From Actinomycetota bacterium (GTDB lineage Bacteria > Actinomycetota > Acidimicrobiia > Acidimicrobiales > Ilumatobacteraceae): a stretch of DNA of 64,000 bases. The notes beneath the pieces are model-generated. The model saw only the letters and a program-made list of their open reading frames with translations, was not told where the DNA came from and ran no database searches. The stretch spans positions 1 to 64,000 of the forward strand of contig WLJO01000004.1 of assembly GCA_009701715.1 (NCBI GenBank). Direction: 5' to 3'. Within the stretch, counting starts at the first letter, position 1. The number at the start of each line of letters is the position of its first letter. Below, one piece after another: positions 36,188 to 43,489 of this stretch. The position numbers and the translations under genes were made by a program.

Positions 36188-36688
36188 TCACGATAAGTGC
36201 TTGGCGAGGAGGCTGACCGTCTTGGTGCCCCCCTCGGTGTCCTGCCGTCCGACCTCGGCAAAGCCGATCCGGTGGTGGAACCGCAGCGACGCCTCGTTCA
36301 TCGGCTTCACGTTCACCTCGCAGAACAGCCACGGCACGCGCCCGGCGATCTTTCGCTCGAGCTCCGCATAGATCCGGGCCCCGATGCCCCGGTTGCGCAG
36401 GTGCGAGTGAACCACGATCCGGTCGAGATAGGTAAACGACCCGTATCGCTCCGAGAACCAGCGGTAGTTGAGACTGTCGTAGTCGGCCCCCGGATCGAGG
36501 TTCAGGCAGAAGCCGGCCACGCCTTCGTGCCCGTCGACGTGCACACCGAGCGCGTACGACGCCATCGACCACAGTCCTGTCAGCCCCGGCAGGTCGAGTT
36601 GGCTTGTCGCCGGCACGGCAGCGTTGTTCAGCACGAGGACCGTCTCGAGGTCCGCCTCGTCGAGGTCCGTGATGCGCAAACCGCTCAC
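36188..36688 (-). CDS. GNAT-family N-acetyltransferase
   Basis: This 166-residue protein has the GNAT acetyl-CoA motif A in VHSHLRNRGIGARIYAELE (the R-x-x-G-x-G/A loop) at about 100-118 and the preceding strand FTYLDRIVV. The C-terminal NEASLRFHHRIGFAEVG is the usual last strand-helix. The substrate is unknown. The GTG start at 36688 overlaps the stop of the upstream transporter gene (GTGA), so the two are coupled; an acetyltransferase paired with a drug-type exporter could be a detoxification unit. Confidence 0.85.
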   Translation of the reverse strand: MSGLRITDLDEADLETVLVLNNAAVPATSQLDLPGLTGLWSMASYALGVHVDGHEGVAGFCLNLDPGADYDSLNYRWFSERYGSFTYLDRIVVHSHLRNRGIGARIYAELERKIAGRVPWLFCEVNVKPMNEASLRFHHRIGFAEVGRQDTEGGTKTVSLLAKHLS

Positions 36689-38121
36689 TGCCGCTTCTCG
36701 TCCTTGGGGTACGCGAAGAACCACACGGCGAGCACGAGGAAGAAGACCAACGAAATGGTGAGGTACACGCGGTGGAACGCAGCCACCGAACCCGTCACGC
36801 CAGCCGATCCGGACACGGCGATCACCATGGAGACGCCGATGGCACTGCCGAACGTGCGGAACGTCGTGATGGTGCCATTGGCAGCGCCGAAACGCTGTGG
36901 CTCCACACCGATGAGCGATGCAGCAGTGATGGTGGACCACGCGAGGCCAAGCCCGAGTCCGTACAGCACGGCGAACGGGAAGTAGCCCACCCAGTAGTTC
37001 GGTGTCGCACCGAGGGAGAAGTACATCCCGACGCCGGCACCGATCACGAGCAGGACCCCGCCGTTGACCATTCGCTTGATCATGCCCTTGTCGGACATCC
37101 GACCGGAGAGGTTTGCGGCGGCGAACACGACGATCGGGGTGGGGATCAGCGCAAGCCCGCTCTTGAGCACCGAGTACTTCCAGACGGTCTGCATGAACAG
37201 CGGCGTGGCGAACCAGAAGCCGGAGACCGGCATGTTGAAGATCAGCGTGGTCATCGCTGCACCGCTGAAACGACGGCGACGGAACAGAGCGAGGTCGAGC
37301 AGCGGCTGGGGGTGAACCCTCGAGCGCATCACGACGATCACGAACATCCCGACCGCGCCAAAGAAGCACGCGAGCACCTTCCAGCTCGTCCAGCCCCAGT
37401 GGTCCCCCTCGAGCACGCCGAGCGTGAGCGCAGCGAGAGCGATGCTCCCGAGCGGAACCGAGACGAAGTCCAGCCGGATGCCGGACTGGGGCTCGCTCGA
37501 CTCCTTGAGGTACTTGCGGCCGAGTAGGACGACGATCACGACCACGGGGATGTTCAGGAAGAAGATGGCACGCCAGCCACCGAGGGCGATGAGGCCAGCG
37601 CCGGCAGGCGGGCCGATCCCGCCGGCAAGCGCGGCGAACGACCCCCAGATCGACACTGCCAGGCTCCGTCTCGACGCCGGGAAGCCGGGAAGCGCCAGGG
37701 CGAGCGAGGTGGGCAGCATCAGGGCTCCACCGACGGACTGTACGGCACGTGCACCGATGAGCAGACCGACGTGCGGCGCGAGGCCTGCCGCCAGGCTCCC
37801 GATGGCAAAGGTGCTGATTCCGATGAGGAAGACGCGCTTGCGCCCGAAGAGGTCCGCGAGGCGGCCGGCGAGCAGCAGCAGCGAAGCCGTGCCAATGGAG
37901 TAGCTCGTCAGCACCCAGGCGAGCGTGGTGCGAGGTACGTCGGCGAACGAACTCTCGATCGACGGGAAGGCGACGTTGAGTGCCGTGGCGTCGAAACTCA
38001 CGAAGAACTGCGCACACGACGTCAGGAAGAGCGCGTACCAGGCCTCACGGGGGATGGGCTCGACGGAGCGCTTCCGCTGACCCTGCTCGGCGCCCGGTAC
38101 GAGCAGTTCCCCCTCCGCCAT
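36685..38121 (-). CDS. MFS transporter, DHA2 (14-helix) type
   Basis: This 478-residue membrane protein has about 14 hydrophobic segments. Motif A variant [13 protein letters not shown] follows helix 2, motif C-like [17 protein letters not shown] is in helix 5, and the [12 protein letters not shown] of helix 1 is the drug:H+ antiporter-2 signature. It probably exports a drug or metabolite by proton antiport. The ATG at 38121 lies 95 bp from the divergent msrA. It is coupled to the GNAT gene downstream. Confidence 0.9.
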   Translation of the reverse strand: MAEGELLVPGAEQGQRKRSVEPIPREAWYALFLTSCAQFFVSFDATALNVAFPSIESSFADVPRTTLAWVLTSYSIGTASLLLLAGRLADLFGRKRVFLIGISTFAIGSLAAGLAPHVGLLIGARAVQSVGGALMLPTSLALALPGFPASRRSLAVSIWGSFAALAGGIGPPAGAGLIALGGWRAIFFLNIPVVVIVVLLGRKYLKESSEPQSGIRLDFVSVPLGSIALAALTLGVLEGDHWGWTSWKVLACFFGAVGMFVIVVMRSRVHPQPLLDLALFRRRRFSGAAMTTLIFNMPVSGFWFATPLFMQTVWKYSVLKSGLALIPTPIVVFAAANLSGRMSDKGMIKRMVNGGVLLVIGAGVGMYFSLGATPNYWVGYFPFAVLYGLGLGLAWSTITAASLIGVEPQRFGAANGTITTFRTFGSAIGVSMVIAVSGSAGVTGSVAAFHRVYLTISLVFFLVLAVWFFAYPKDEKRQ

Positions 38122-38216
38122 GTGTCCACTATGGCCCACGGACCCCGCTGCGGCGTAACGGGCGTAACCTGAGGTCGGACACAGGGCCAGTAAACGAACA
38201 GGAGGTCGCTCGCGCG

Positions 38217-38873
38217 ATGTTCGCCAACAACAAGACCCAGATGATCGAGCCGGCAGACGCACTCCCGGGACGAACCGATCAGGTGATGCGAGTTCCCGAG
38301 GCACACTTTGTGAACGGCAACCCGATGAGTGGACCGTGGCCCGACGGCTGCGAGGTTGCCGTCGTCGGCATGGGCTGTTTCTGGGGTGCCGAGCGCAAGT
38401 TCTGGCAGGCGGACGGTGTCTATACGACGGCAGTCGGCTACGCGGGTGGCTACACGCCGAACCCAACGTACGAGGAGACCTGTTCTGGGCTCACCGGTCA
38501 CACCGAAGTGGTGCTCGTGGTGTTCGACACGGCGAAGACCTCGTACGAGCAAATGCTCAAGGTGTTCTGGGAGAACCACAACCCCACGCAGGGCATGCGA
38601 CAGGGCAACGACATGGGCACGCAGTACCGCAGCGCGGTCTATGCAACCTCGCAGGCGCAACTGGATGCGGCACTCGCCTCGCAGCAGGTCTTCCAGGAGC
38701 AGTTGTCTGCAGCGGGCTACGGCCCCATCACCACCGAGATCGCACCGACCGGGCCCTTCTACTTTGCCGAGCCATATCACCAGCAGTACCTCGGCAAGAA
38801 CCCGAACGGATACTGCGGGATGGGCGGCACCGGTGTGTCGTGCCCGATCGGTGTCGCGTCGGCCGGTAACTGA
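38217..38873 (+). CDS. msrA: Peptide methionine-(S)-S-oxide reductase MsrA
   Basis: This 218-residue enzyme reduces methionine-S-sulfoxide in proteins. The catalytic Cys54 is in [14 protein letters not shown], and TVGYAGG-type segment [32 protein letters not shown] and the resolving cysteines in the C-terminal [13 protein letters not shown] are present. The catalytic residue is an ordinary TGC codon, in contrast with the selenocysteine cases in this window. A GGAGGT lies 10 bases before the ATG at 38217. Confidence 0.95.
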   Translation: MFANNKTQMIEPADALPGRTDQVMRVPEAHFVNGNPMSGPWPDGCEVAVVGMGCFWGAERKFWQADGVYTTAVGYAGGYTPNPTYEETCSGLTGHTEVVLVVFDTAKTSYEQMLKVFWENHNPTQGMRQGNDMGTQYRSAVYATSQAQLDAALASQQVFQEQLSAAGYGPITTEIAPTGPFYFAEPYHQQYLGKNPNGYCGMGGTGVSCPIGVASAGN

Positions 38874-38903
38874 CACCGCTCTACGACACCAGTCGCTCGT
38901 CGA

Positions 38904-39833
38904 CTACGTCCATCTTCGACCGGCGACTACGTCCCTCAGGATTTCCACGACCTCACTTGGACGTCGTGTCGCATGCCAACCGAGGTACACGACAACCCAG
39001 CCTAATCGTTGCACCCGAAGATCACGGTCCTCGTCCACGGCTGCGCGCACTGGACCGAAGTGGAAGCGTTTGCTGTGCGATTCCACCGCTACTCGGGCAT
39101 CTGGGAAGGCGTGATCGAACCTCGCCACCACCCGGCCCTCATGTCGGAGTTCGTACTGAGGAATGAGTCGGGGAAGGTCCGGATGGTCAATGATGCGGCG
39201 CACGACTTCCTCAAACCATGACTCGGGCACTGCGCCTGCTCGCGCGAACGCGTCGAGGTGGCCGAGGAGCACTTTGGTTCCTTGCTGGCCGGGGCGATGA
39301 AGGCGCTGTGCAACGGAGCGAATCGTGCGCAGGCTGAGTCCGTCACGGCGGGCGCCGATGAGCACCTGCAGCACGACGTCGGGGCTCACCACCGAACCGA
39401 GGTCAGCGAGCGTGTGTGCCTTCGACGTGCACGGGATACCGGCCACCGTGACGAGGTCCTTCTTGTCGAGTTGCGATGTGTGGTGGACGATCACCTTCAT
39501 CGTCACAGGCACCCGTAGACGTTGTTCGAGTGGGACACTGATGTCGGTGTGATTGAACGGGATGCCCTCAAAGCCGAAGAGCGCGGCAGCAGTTCGGTGA
39601 GAGGCCACGGCTCCCGACGACAGCCATGTAGCGGCTCGGGCGTCTCTGCGAACAGAAGAGGGGAATCCAGCGAGCCCAAGTATCTGTTCGCTGAAGGCAA
39701 CAATGCGGTTGTCGCGCAGCGCAGTCTTGATGCGGCGGCTGTCGATACCCAGCGCTGACGCCTGTTTTCGCAGAAAGACGCCGTGCTGCCGAACTGCGCG
39801 CTGAGTCAGCTGTGCCCAGGGGTCGACGCTCAT
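38904..39833 (-). CDS. AbiEi-like winged-helix plus DUF559-type nuclease-fold protein
   Basis: This 309-residue protein has an N-terminal winged helix as in type IV antitoxins (RQHGVFLRKQASALGIDSRRIKTAL), a middle AbiEi-like region (GAVASHRTAAALFGFEG, IPCTSKAHTLADLG), and a C-terminal region like Vsr/DUF559 folds (FDHAFPDARVAVES, then RDLRVQRLGWVVVYLGW). Actinobacterial genomes carry many such stand-alone proteins. No AbiEii nucleotidyltransferase is adjacent, so this is an orphan; its role in defence or regulation is unknown. Confidence 0.75.
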   Translation of the reverse strand: MSVDPWAQLTQRAVRQHGVFLRKQASALGIDSRRIKTALRDNRIVAFSEQILGLAGFPSSVRRDARAATWLSSGAVASHRTAAALFGFEGIPFNHTDISVPLEQRLRVPVTMKVIVHHTSQLDKKDLVTVAGIPCTSKAHTLADLGSVVSPDVVLQVLIGARRDGLSLRTIRSVAQRLHRPGQQGTKVLLGHLDAFARAGAVPESWFEEVVRRIIDHPDLPRLIPQYELRHEGRVVARFDHAFPDARVAVESHSKRFHFGPVRAAVDEDRDLRVQRLGWVVVYLGWHATRRPSEVVEILRDVVAGRRWT

Positions 39834-40011
39834 GGCGGCGCAACGTAGGCCCAGACCGCTGAGGAGATCATCGAAACCGGCGGGAAATGGGGAATCTGAC
39901 CTACCGCCCAGGCGAACCTTGAACCCACAGTGCGGTCAACTGCATCGTGAGCTCAAACTTCGCACAGTCCGACGATGCACGATGCGGTAACGAGCGTGGT
40001 TGTGGCGCTCG

Positions 40012-41145
40012 CTAGCGAGAGGGGCCCCAGCCGTGGGCGCGGATGTGGTCGCCGTCGGCATCGAGCGGCCGGCCGACCCAATCGAGCCTGCCCGGCGTGG
40101 CCGACAGTTTGGCGATGAGACCCTGCATCCACGTATCTCCCACCTGCACGATCGCGTCGCGTGCTGCATAGTGCGGGTCCGCGGCGATCTCACTCATGTC
40201 GAGTACCGGCCCGACGGCAGCCTCAGCCTGTTCGAAGTCCGCGAGTACCTGAGCCTGGGTACGGGCCGCACAGAAGGACCACATGGCTCCCTCCACGAGT
40301 TCCCTGTTGGCCACACGGTCGTCAAAGGTGCGGACCCGTTCGTCGTCGTCCAGCCCGAGCAGCTTCATGACGCGGGCGGCCACCGAGTTCGACGACGCTG
40401 ACAGGCCGACCCACTTGCCGTCCGAGCAGCGGTATGTCCCGCGGGGCACCGAGTACGGAAGTCCGGCCCCCATGCGTCCCTGCATCTCGCCGGTGGTCAT
40501 GAACAGCGAGATGAGCGGGCCCATGAGTTGGAACACGCTCTCGAGCAGTGAGACGTCCACCTCCTGACCGACGCCCGAGTGGAGCGCGATCATCGTGGCG
40601 AAGGCCGCCACCAGGGCAGTCACCTCGTCGGTGAGCGCGATGGCGGGCAGCAGCGGTTGACCGTCGGGCAGCCCGCTGATCGCCGACAGCCCACTCATCG
40701 CTTCGGCGATCGTGGCGAAGCCTGGTCTACCGGAATACGGGCCGTCCTGGCCGAAGCCGGTGATCCGGGTGATCACCAGTTTGGGTCGGCGGGCGAGGAG
40801 GACGTCCGGCCCGAGGCCGAGGCGCTCGAGCGTGCCGGGACGGAAGTTCTCGACGAGCACGTCCGCCTCGTCGACCAGACGAAGCAAGACCGCTCGGTCT
40901 GCATCGTCTTTCAGGTCCAGAGCGATGCAGCGCTTGTTCCGGTTTGCGAGCTTCCACCAGAGGGCCACGCCGTCACGGGGGTCCTTCCACGCGATGGAGC
41001 GCAGCGAGTCGCCCCCGTCGGGCCGCTCCACCTTGATGACATCGGCCCCGAAGTCGCCGAGGTACCGAGCGCAGTTCGGGCCGGCGAGCACGGACGAGAT
41101 GTCGAGGACGCGGAGTCCGGCAAGCGGTGTCATCGAACGGCTCAT
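40012..41145 (-). CDS. CoA-transferase family III (CaiB/BaiF)
   Basis: This 377-residue enzyme shows the family start LAGLRVLDISSVLAGPNCARYLGDFGADVIKVE, the NRNKRCIALDLK segment, DVLVENFRPGTLERLGLG, the RITGFGQDGPYS strand, and DVSLLESVFQLMG around the active site. It is the third member in the window after those at 20964 and 24910. The ATG at 41145 is preferred because GAGGG is well spaced; ATG at 41133 also fits. It is divergent from the ArsC-like selenoprotein gene. The acyl substrate is unknown. Confidence 0.88.
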   Translation of the reverse strand: MSRSMTPLAGLRVLDISSVLAGPNCARYLGDFGADVIKVERPDGGDSLRSIAWKDPRDGVALWWKLANRNKRCIALDLKDDADRAVLLRLVDEADVLVENFRPGTLERLGLGPDVLLARRPKLVITRITGFGQDGPYSGRPGFATIAEAMSGLSAISGLPDGQPLLPAIALTDEVTALVAAFATMIALHSGVGQEVDVSLLESVFQLMGPLISLFMTTGEMQGRMGAGLPYSVPRGTYRCSDGKWVGLSASSNSVAARVMKLLGLDDDERVRTFDDRVANRELVEGAMWSFCAARTQAQVLADFEQAEAAVGPVLDMSEIAADPHYAARDAIVQVGDTWMQGLIAKLSATPGRLDWVGRPLDADGDHIRAHGWGPSR

Positions 41146-41201
41146 CGGCACGCCCTCATGCTCTCACCTATGTGCGGATTCCTGTTCGCTACAGTCGAGC
41201 C

Positions 41202-41558
41202 GTGGCCAAGCCGATCATCTATCACAACCCTCATTGAAACTCCTCCAGCAATGCCGTGCGCATTGCCGAGGAGCTCGGCGTTGATGTCGATGTCGTCGTG
41301 TACCAAAAGACCCCTCCGGACCGGGCGGCGCTACAGCAGATCGTGGACCGTCTCGAGGACCCGGTAACCGAACTGGTACGCAGAGACTCGCTCTGGACGA
41401 AGCTCGGCCTTACCGACGCGGACGTGCAGACGGCTGATCAGGTGATCGACGTGATCCTCAAGCACAAGATGATCATGCAGCGACCCGTGGTGGTCACCGA
41501 CCGGAAGACGATCATCGGTCGGCCCAAGGACCGCGTGCGGGACTTGCTCTCGGCCTAG
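41202..41558 (+). CDS. ArsC/Spx-family thiol oxidoreductase, selenoprotein (TGA read as Sec12)
   Basis: A GTG at 41202 opens a frame of 118 residues with one in-frame TGA at 41235-41237. Read as selenocysteine, the N-terminus is IIYHNPH-U-NSSSN, which aligns with the ArsC motif YHNPRCSKS, so Sec12 sits exactly on the catalytic cysteine. Downstream, KTPPDRAAL, KLGLTDADV, MQRPVVV and the final GRPKDRVRDLL are ordinary ArsC-family features, and the length is right. Ignoring the TGA leaves a protein without its active site. A two-part hairpin starts two bases after the TGA. Glutaredoxin-linked arsenate reductases have this fold, but no ars genes are near, so a general thiol/selenol reductase role is also possible. 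It is divergent from the CoA-transferase gene; the 3' end overlaps the epsilon-subunit gene by 4 bp. Confidence 0.9.
41240..41273 (+). promoter_or_regulatory. SECIS element in the ArsC-like selenoprotein gene
   Basis: Lower stem CTCCTC/GAGGAG (41240-41245, 41268-41273), small internal loop, upper stem GCAATGC/GCATTGC (41248-41254, 41260-41266), apical loop CGTGC. The loop is 18-22 bases after the TGA and contains GU, as in known bacterial SECIS loops. All 13 base pairs are Watson-Crick. Confidence 0.85.
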
Positions 41559-41746
41559 CGGAAGGGGCGGTCGCGCCGTGCGGTGACGGGCCGCGCCCAC
41601 CAGCGTCCGCTGAAGCGCCATGACGCCGTGCGCTTGGCCTGGTCCGCAGTGAAGAGCAGCACGGGCTTGGGCCACAGGGCCTCTGCCGCGGCCATGATGG
41701 CCACGGCCTCCTCGTCGGTCGGTACGGGTGTGATCTCGGTGTTCAT
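41555..41746 (-). CDS. Acyl-CoA carboxylase epsilon-like subunit
   Basis: This 63-residue protein lies directly downstream of the carboxylase beta gene on the same strand. The N-terminal PTDEEAVAIMAAAEALW helix and the C-terminal Trp/Arg-rich WRFSGRWWARPV resemble the small epsilon subunits that stabilise actinobacterial acetyl/propionyl-CoA carboxylases. These subunits are poorly conserved, so the call depends strongly on position. The gap to the beta gene holds a dispersed repeat element. Confidence 0.75.
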   Translation of the reverse strand: MNTEITPVPTDEEAVAIMAAAEALWPKPVLLFTADQAKRTASWRFSGRWWARPVTARRDRPFR

Positions 41747-41781
41747 CGCGATGATCCTTGGGTGTGTCGTGCGGTACTGCC

Positions 41782-41844
41782 GGCGAGGGAAGCGCCAGCG
41801 ACGAGCCGGAAGCCGGACTATGCCGAAGCGGAGCGGCGGCTATG
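41782..41844 (+). repeat. Dispersed two-block 63-bp element, copy C (between carboxylase genes)
   Basis: Left block GGCGAGGGAAGCGCC... matches copy B exactly, the core is GGAAGCCGGAC, and the right block differs from the others at one base (GCGGAGC). It sits between the carboxylase beta stop (41854) and the epsilon start (41746), inside what should be one operon. The flanks show only a loose similarity (TGTCGTGCGGTACTG and TGTCGGCCGTATCAG), so a target duplication is uncertain here. Confidence 0.85.
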
Positions 41845-41853
41845 TCGGCCGTA

Positions 41854-43413
41854 TCAGAGGGGCATGTTGCCGTGCTTGCGCTTCGGCAACTCCTCGCGCT
41901 TGGTGGCCAGCAGCGCCAGTCCTGCGACAATCTTCTGCCGGGTCTCGGCTGGGTCGATCACGTCGTCGATGTAGCCGCGCTCTGCAGCGGCGTACGGGTT
42001 GGCGTACTTCTGTGTGTACTCCTCCACGAGCTCGGCACGACGGGCCACAGGGTCGGCGGCCTGCTGGAGCTCACGGCGATACACGATCTCGACGGCACCC
42101 TGTGGCCCCATCACCGCGAGTTCCGCGGTCGGCCATGCGTACGACAGGTCCGAACCGATGGACTTGGAGTCCATCACCACGTAGGCACCGCCGTACGCCT
42201 TGCGCGTGATGATCTGGATGCGGGGCACGGTGGCCTCGCAATAGGCGTACAGCAGCTTCGCGCCGTGACGGATGATGCCGCCGTACTCCTGATCCACGCC
42301 GGGGAGGAATCCAGGCACGTCTACGAAGGTGATGAGCGGGATGTTGAACGCGTCGCAGGTGCGCACGAACCGGGCGGCCTTTTCGGCCGAGTCGATGTCG
42401 AGGACACCGGCGAACATCATCGGCTGGTTGCCCACCACGCCAACAGCGCGACCGTTGACGCGCGAGAATCCGCACACGATGTTCTTGGCCCAGTGCGGGA
42501 AGTACTCGAAGAACTCGCCGTCGTCGACAACTTCAGCGATGACCTTCTTCATGTCGTACGGCTGGTTCGGCGATGCGGGGAGGATGTCGCGCAGCATCTC
42601 GCAGAGGCGCTCGGGGTCGTCGGTCGGCTCCGAGACCGGTGCATCCTCGAGGTTGTTCGACGGCAGGAACGACAGCAGATAGCGGACGTCGTCCAGGCAG
42701 GCCTTCTCGTCGGGCGACACGAAGGTGGCGACACCGGACTTGGACGCATGGCTCATGGCACCGCCGAGCTGCTCGAGGGTGACCTCCTCGCCGGTCACTG
42801 TCTTCACCACATCGGGTCCGGTGATGAACATGTGTGAACTCTCGGTCACCATGAAGATGAAGTCCGTCATGGCCGGCGAGTACACGGCACCACCGGCGCA
42901 CGGCCCGAGGATCACCGAGATCTGCGGGATGACGCCGCTCGAGAGCACGTTGCGGTAGAAGATGCCGCCGTAGGAGGCGAGCGACACGACCCCTTCCTGA
43001 ATGCGGGCACCGGCACCGTCGTTGAGTCCGATCACCGGGGCACCCACCTTGAGGGCGAGGTCCATCAGCTTGTGGATCTTCTCGGCGAACACCTCGCCGA
43101 GCGCGCCACCGAACACGGTGAAGTCCTGTGCGTACACGAACACCTTGCGGCCGTCGACGGTGCCCCAACCCGTGATGACGCCGTCGGTGTAGGGACGCTC
43201 GTCCAGGCCAGCGGTATGGGCACGGTGGCGGGCGAGGAGGTCGAGTTCCTGGAACGAGGCGGGGTCGAGGAAGTACTCGATGCGCTCTCGCGCGAGCATC
43301 TTGCCCTTCTCGTGCTGGCGCTCGACCGACCGGGGGGAACCGGCGTGGTACGCCTCCTCCCGGCGCTGGCGGAGGTCGTCCAGCTTCTCGTGCATCGGAT
43401 TCGGGTTCGTCAC
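41854..43413 (-). CDS. pccB: Acyl-CoA carboxylase beta (carboxyltransferase) subunit
   Basis: This 519-residue biotin-dependent carboxyltransferase is of the PccB/AccD type, making methylmalonyl-CoA from propionyl-CoA or malonyl-CoA from acetyl-CoA. Conserved segments include QDFTVFGGALGE, NDGAGARIQEGV, GPCAGGAVYSPAMTDF, the oxyanion loop around FVDVPGFLPG, and TRKAYGGAYVVM with GPQGAVEI. Asp at the specificity position cannot be assigned by eye. The epsilon-like gene is downstream; the biotinylated alpha subunit is not in the window. Confidence 0.92.
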   Translation of the reverse strand: MTNPNPMHEKLDDLRQRREEAYHAGSPRSVERQHEKGKMLARERIEYFLDPASFQELDLLARHRAHTAGLDERPYTDGVITGWGTVDGRKVFVYAQDFTVFGGALGEVFAEKIHKLMDLALKVGAPVIGLNDGAGARIQEGVVSLASYGGIFYRNVLSSGVIPQISVILGPCAGGAVYSPAMTDFIFMVTESSHMFITGPDVVKTVTGEEVTLEQLGGAMSHASKSGVATFVSPDEKACLDDVRYLLSFLPSNNLEDAPVSEPTDDPERLCEMLRDILPASPNQPYDMKKVIAEVVDDGEFFEYFPHWAKNIVCGFSRVNGRAVGVVGNQPMMFAGVLDIDSAEKAARFVRTCDAFNIPLITFVDVPGFLPGVDQEYGGIIRHGAKLLYAYCEATVPRIQIITRKAYGGAYVVMDSKSIGSDLSYAWPTAELAVMGPQGAVEIVYRRELQQAADPVARRAELVEEYTQKYANPYAAAERGYIDDVIDPAETRQKIVAGLALLATKREELPKRKHGNMPL

Positions 43414-43489
43414 GTCAAGCGAGGCTAGTCGCTGGGGTGGCTGGGGCGAAGGCTGGAGCCTGTGAGAGCTCGCTTCGGGGTCGATTTGT

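Noticed and set aside
38217-38873. MsrA as a third selenoprotein
   Set aside because: The catalytic codon in GCFWG is TGC, so it is an ordinary cysteine enzyme.
39834-40011. tRNA or small gene in the gap between the AbiEi-like and CoA-transferase genes
   Set aside because: An 8-bp inverted repeat (TGCATCGT/ACGATGCA) is present, but no cloverleaf, ribosome binding site or plausible frame.
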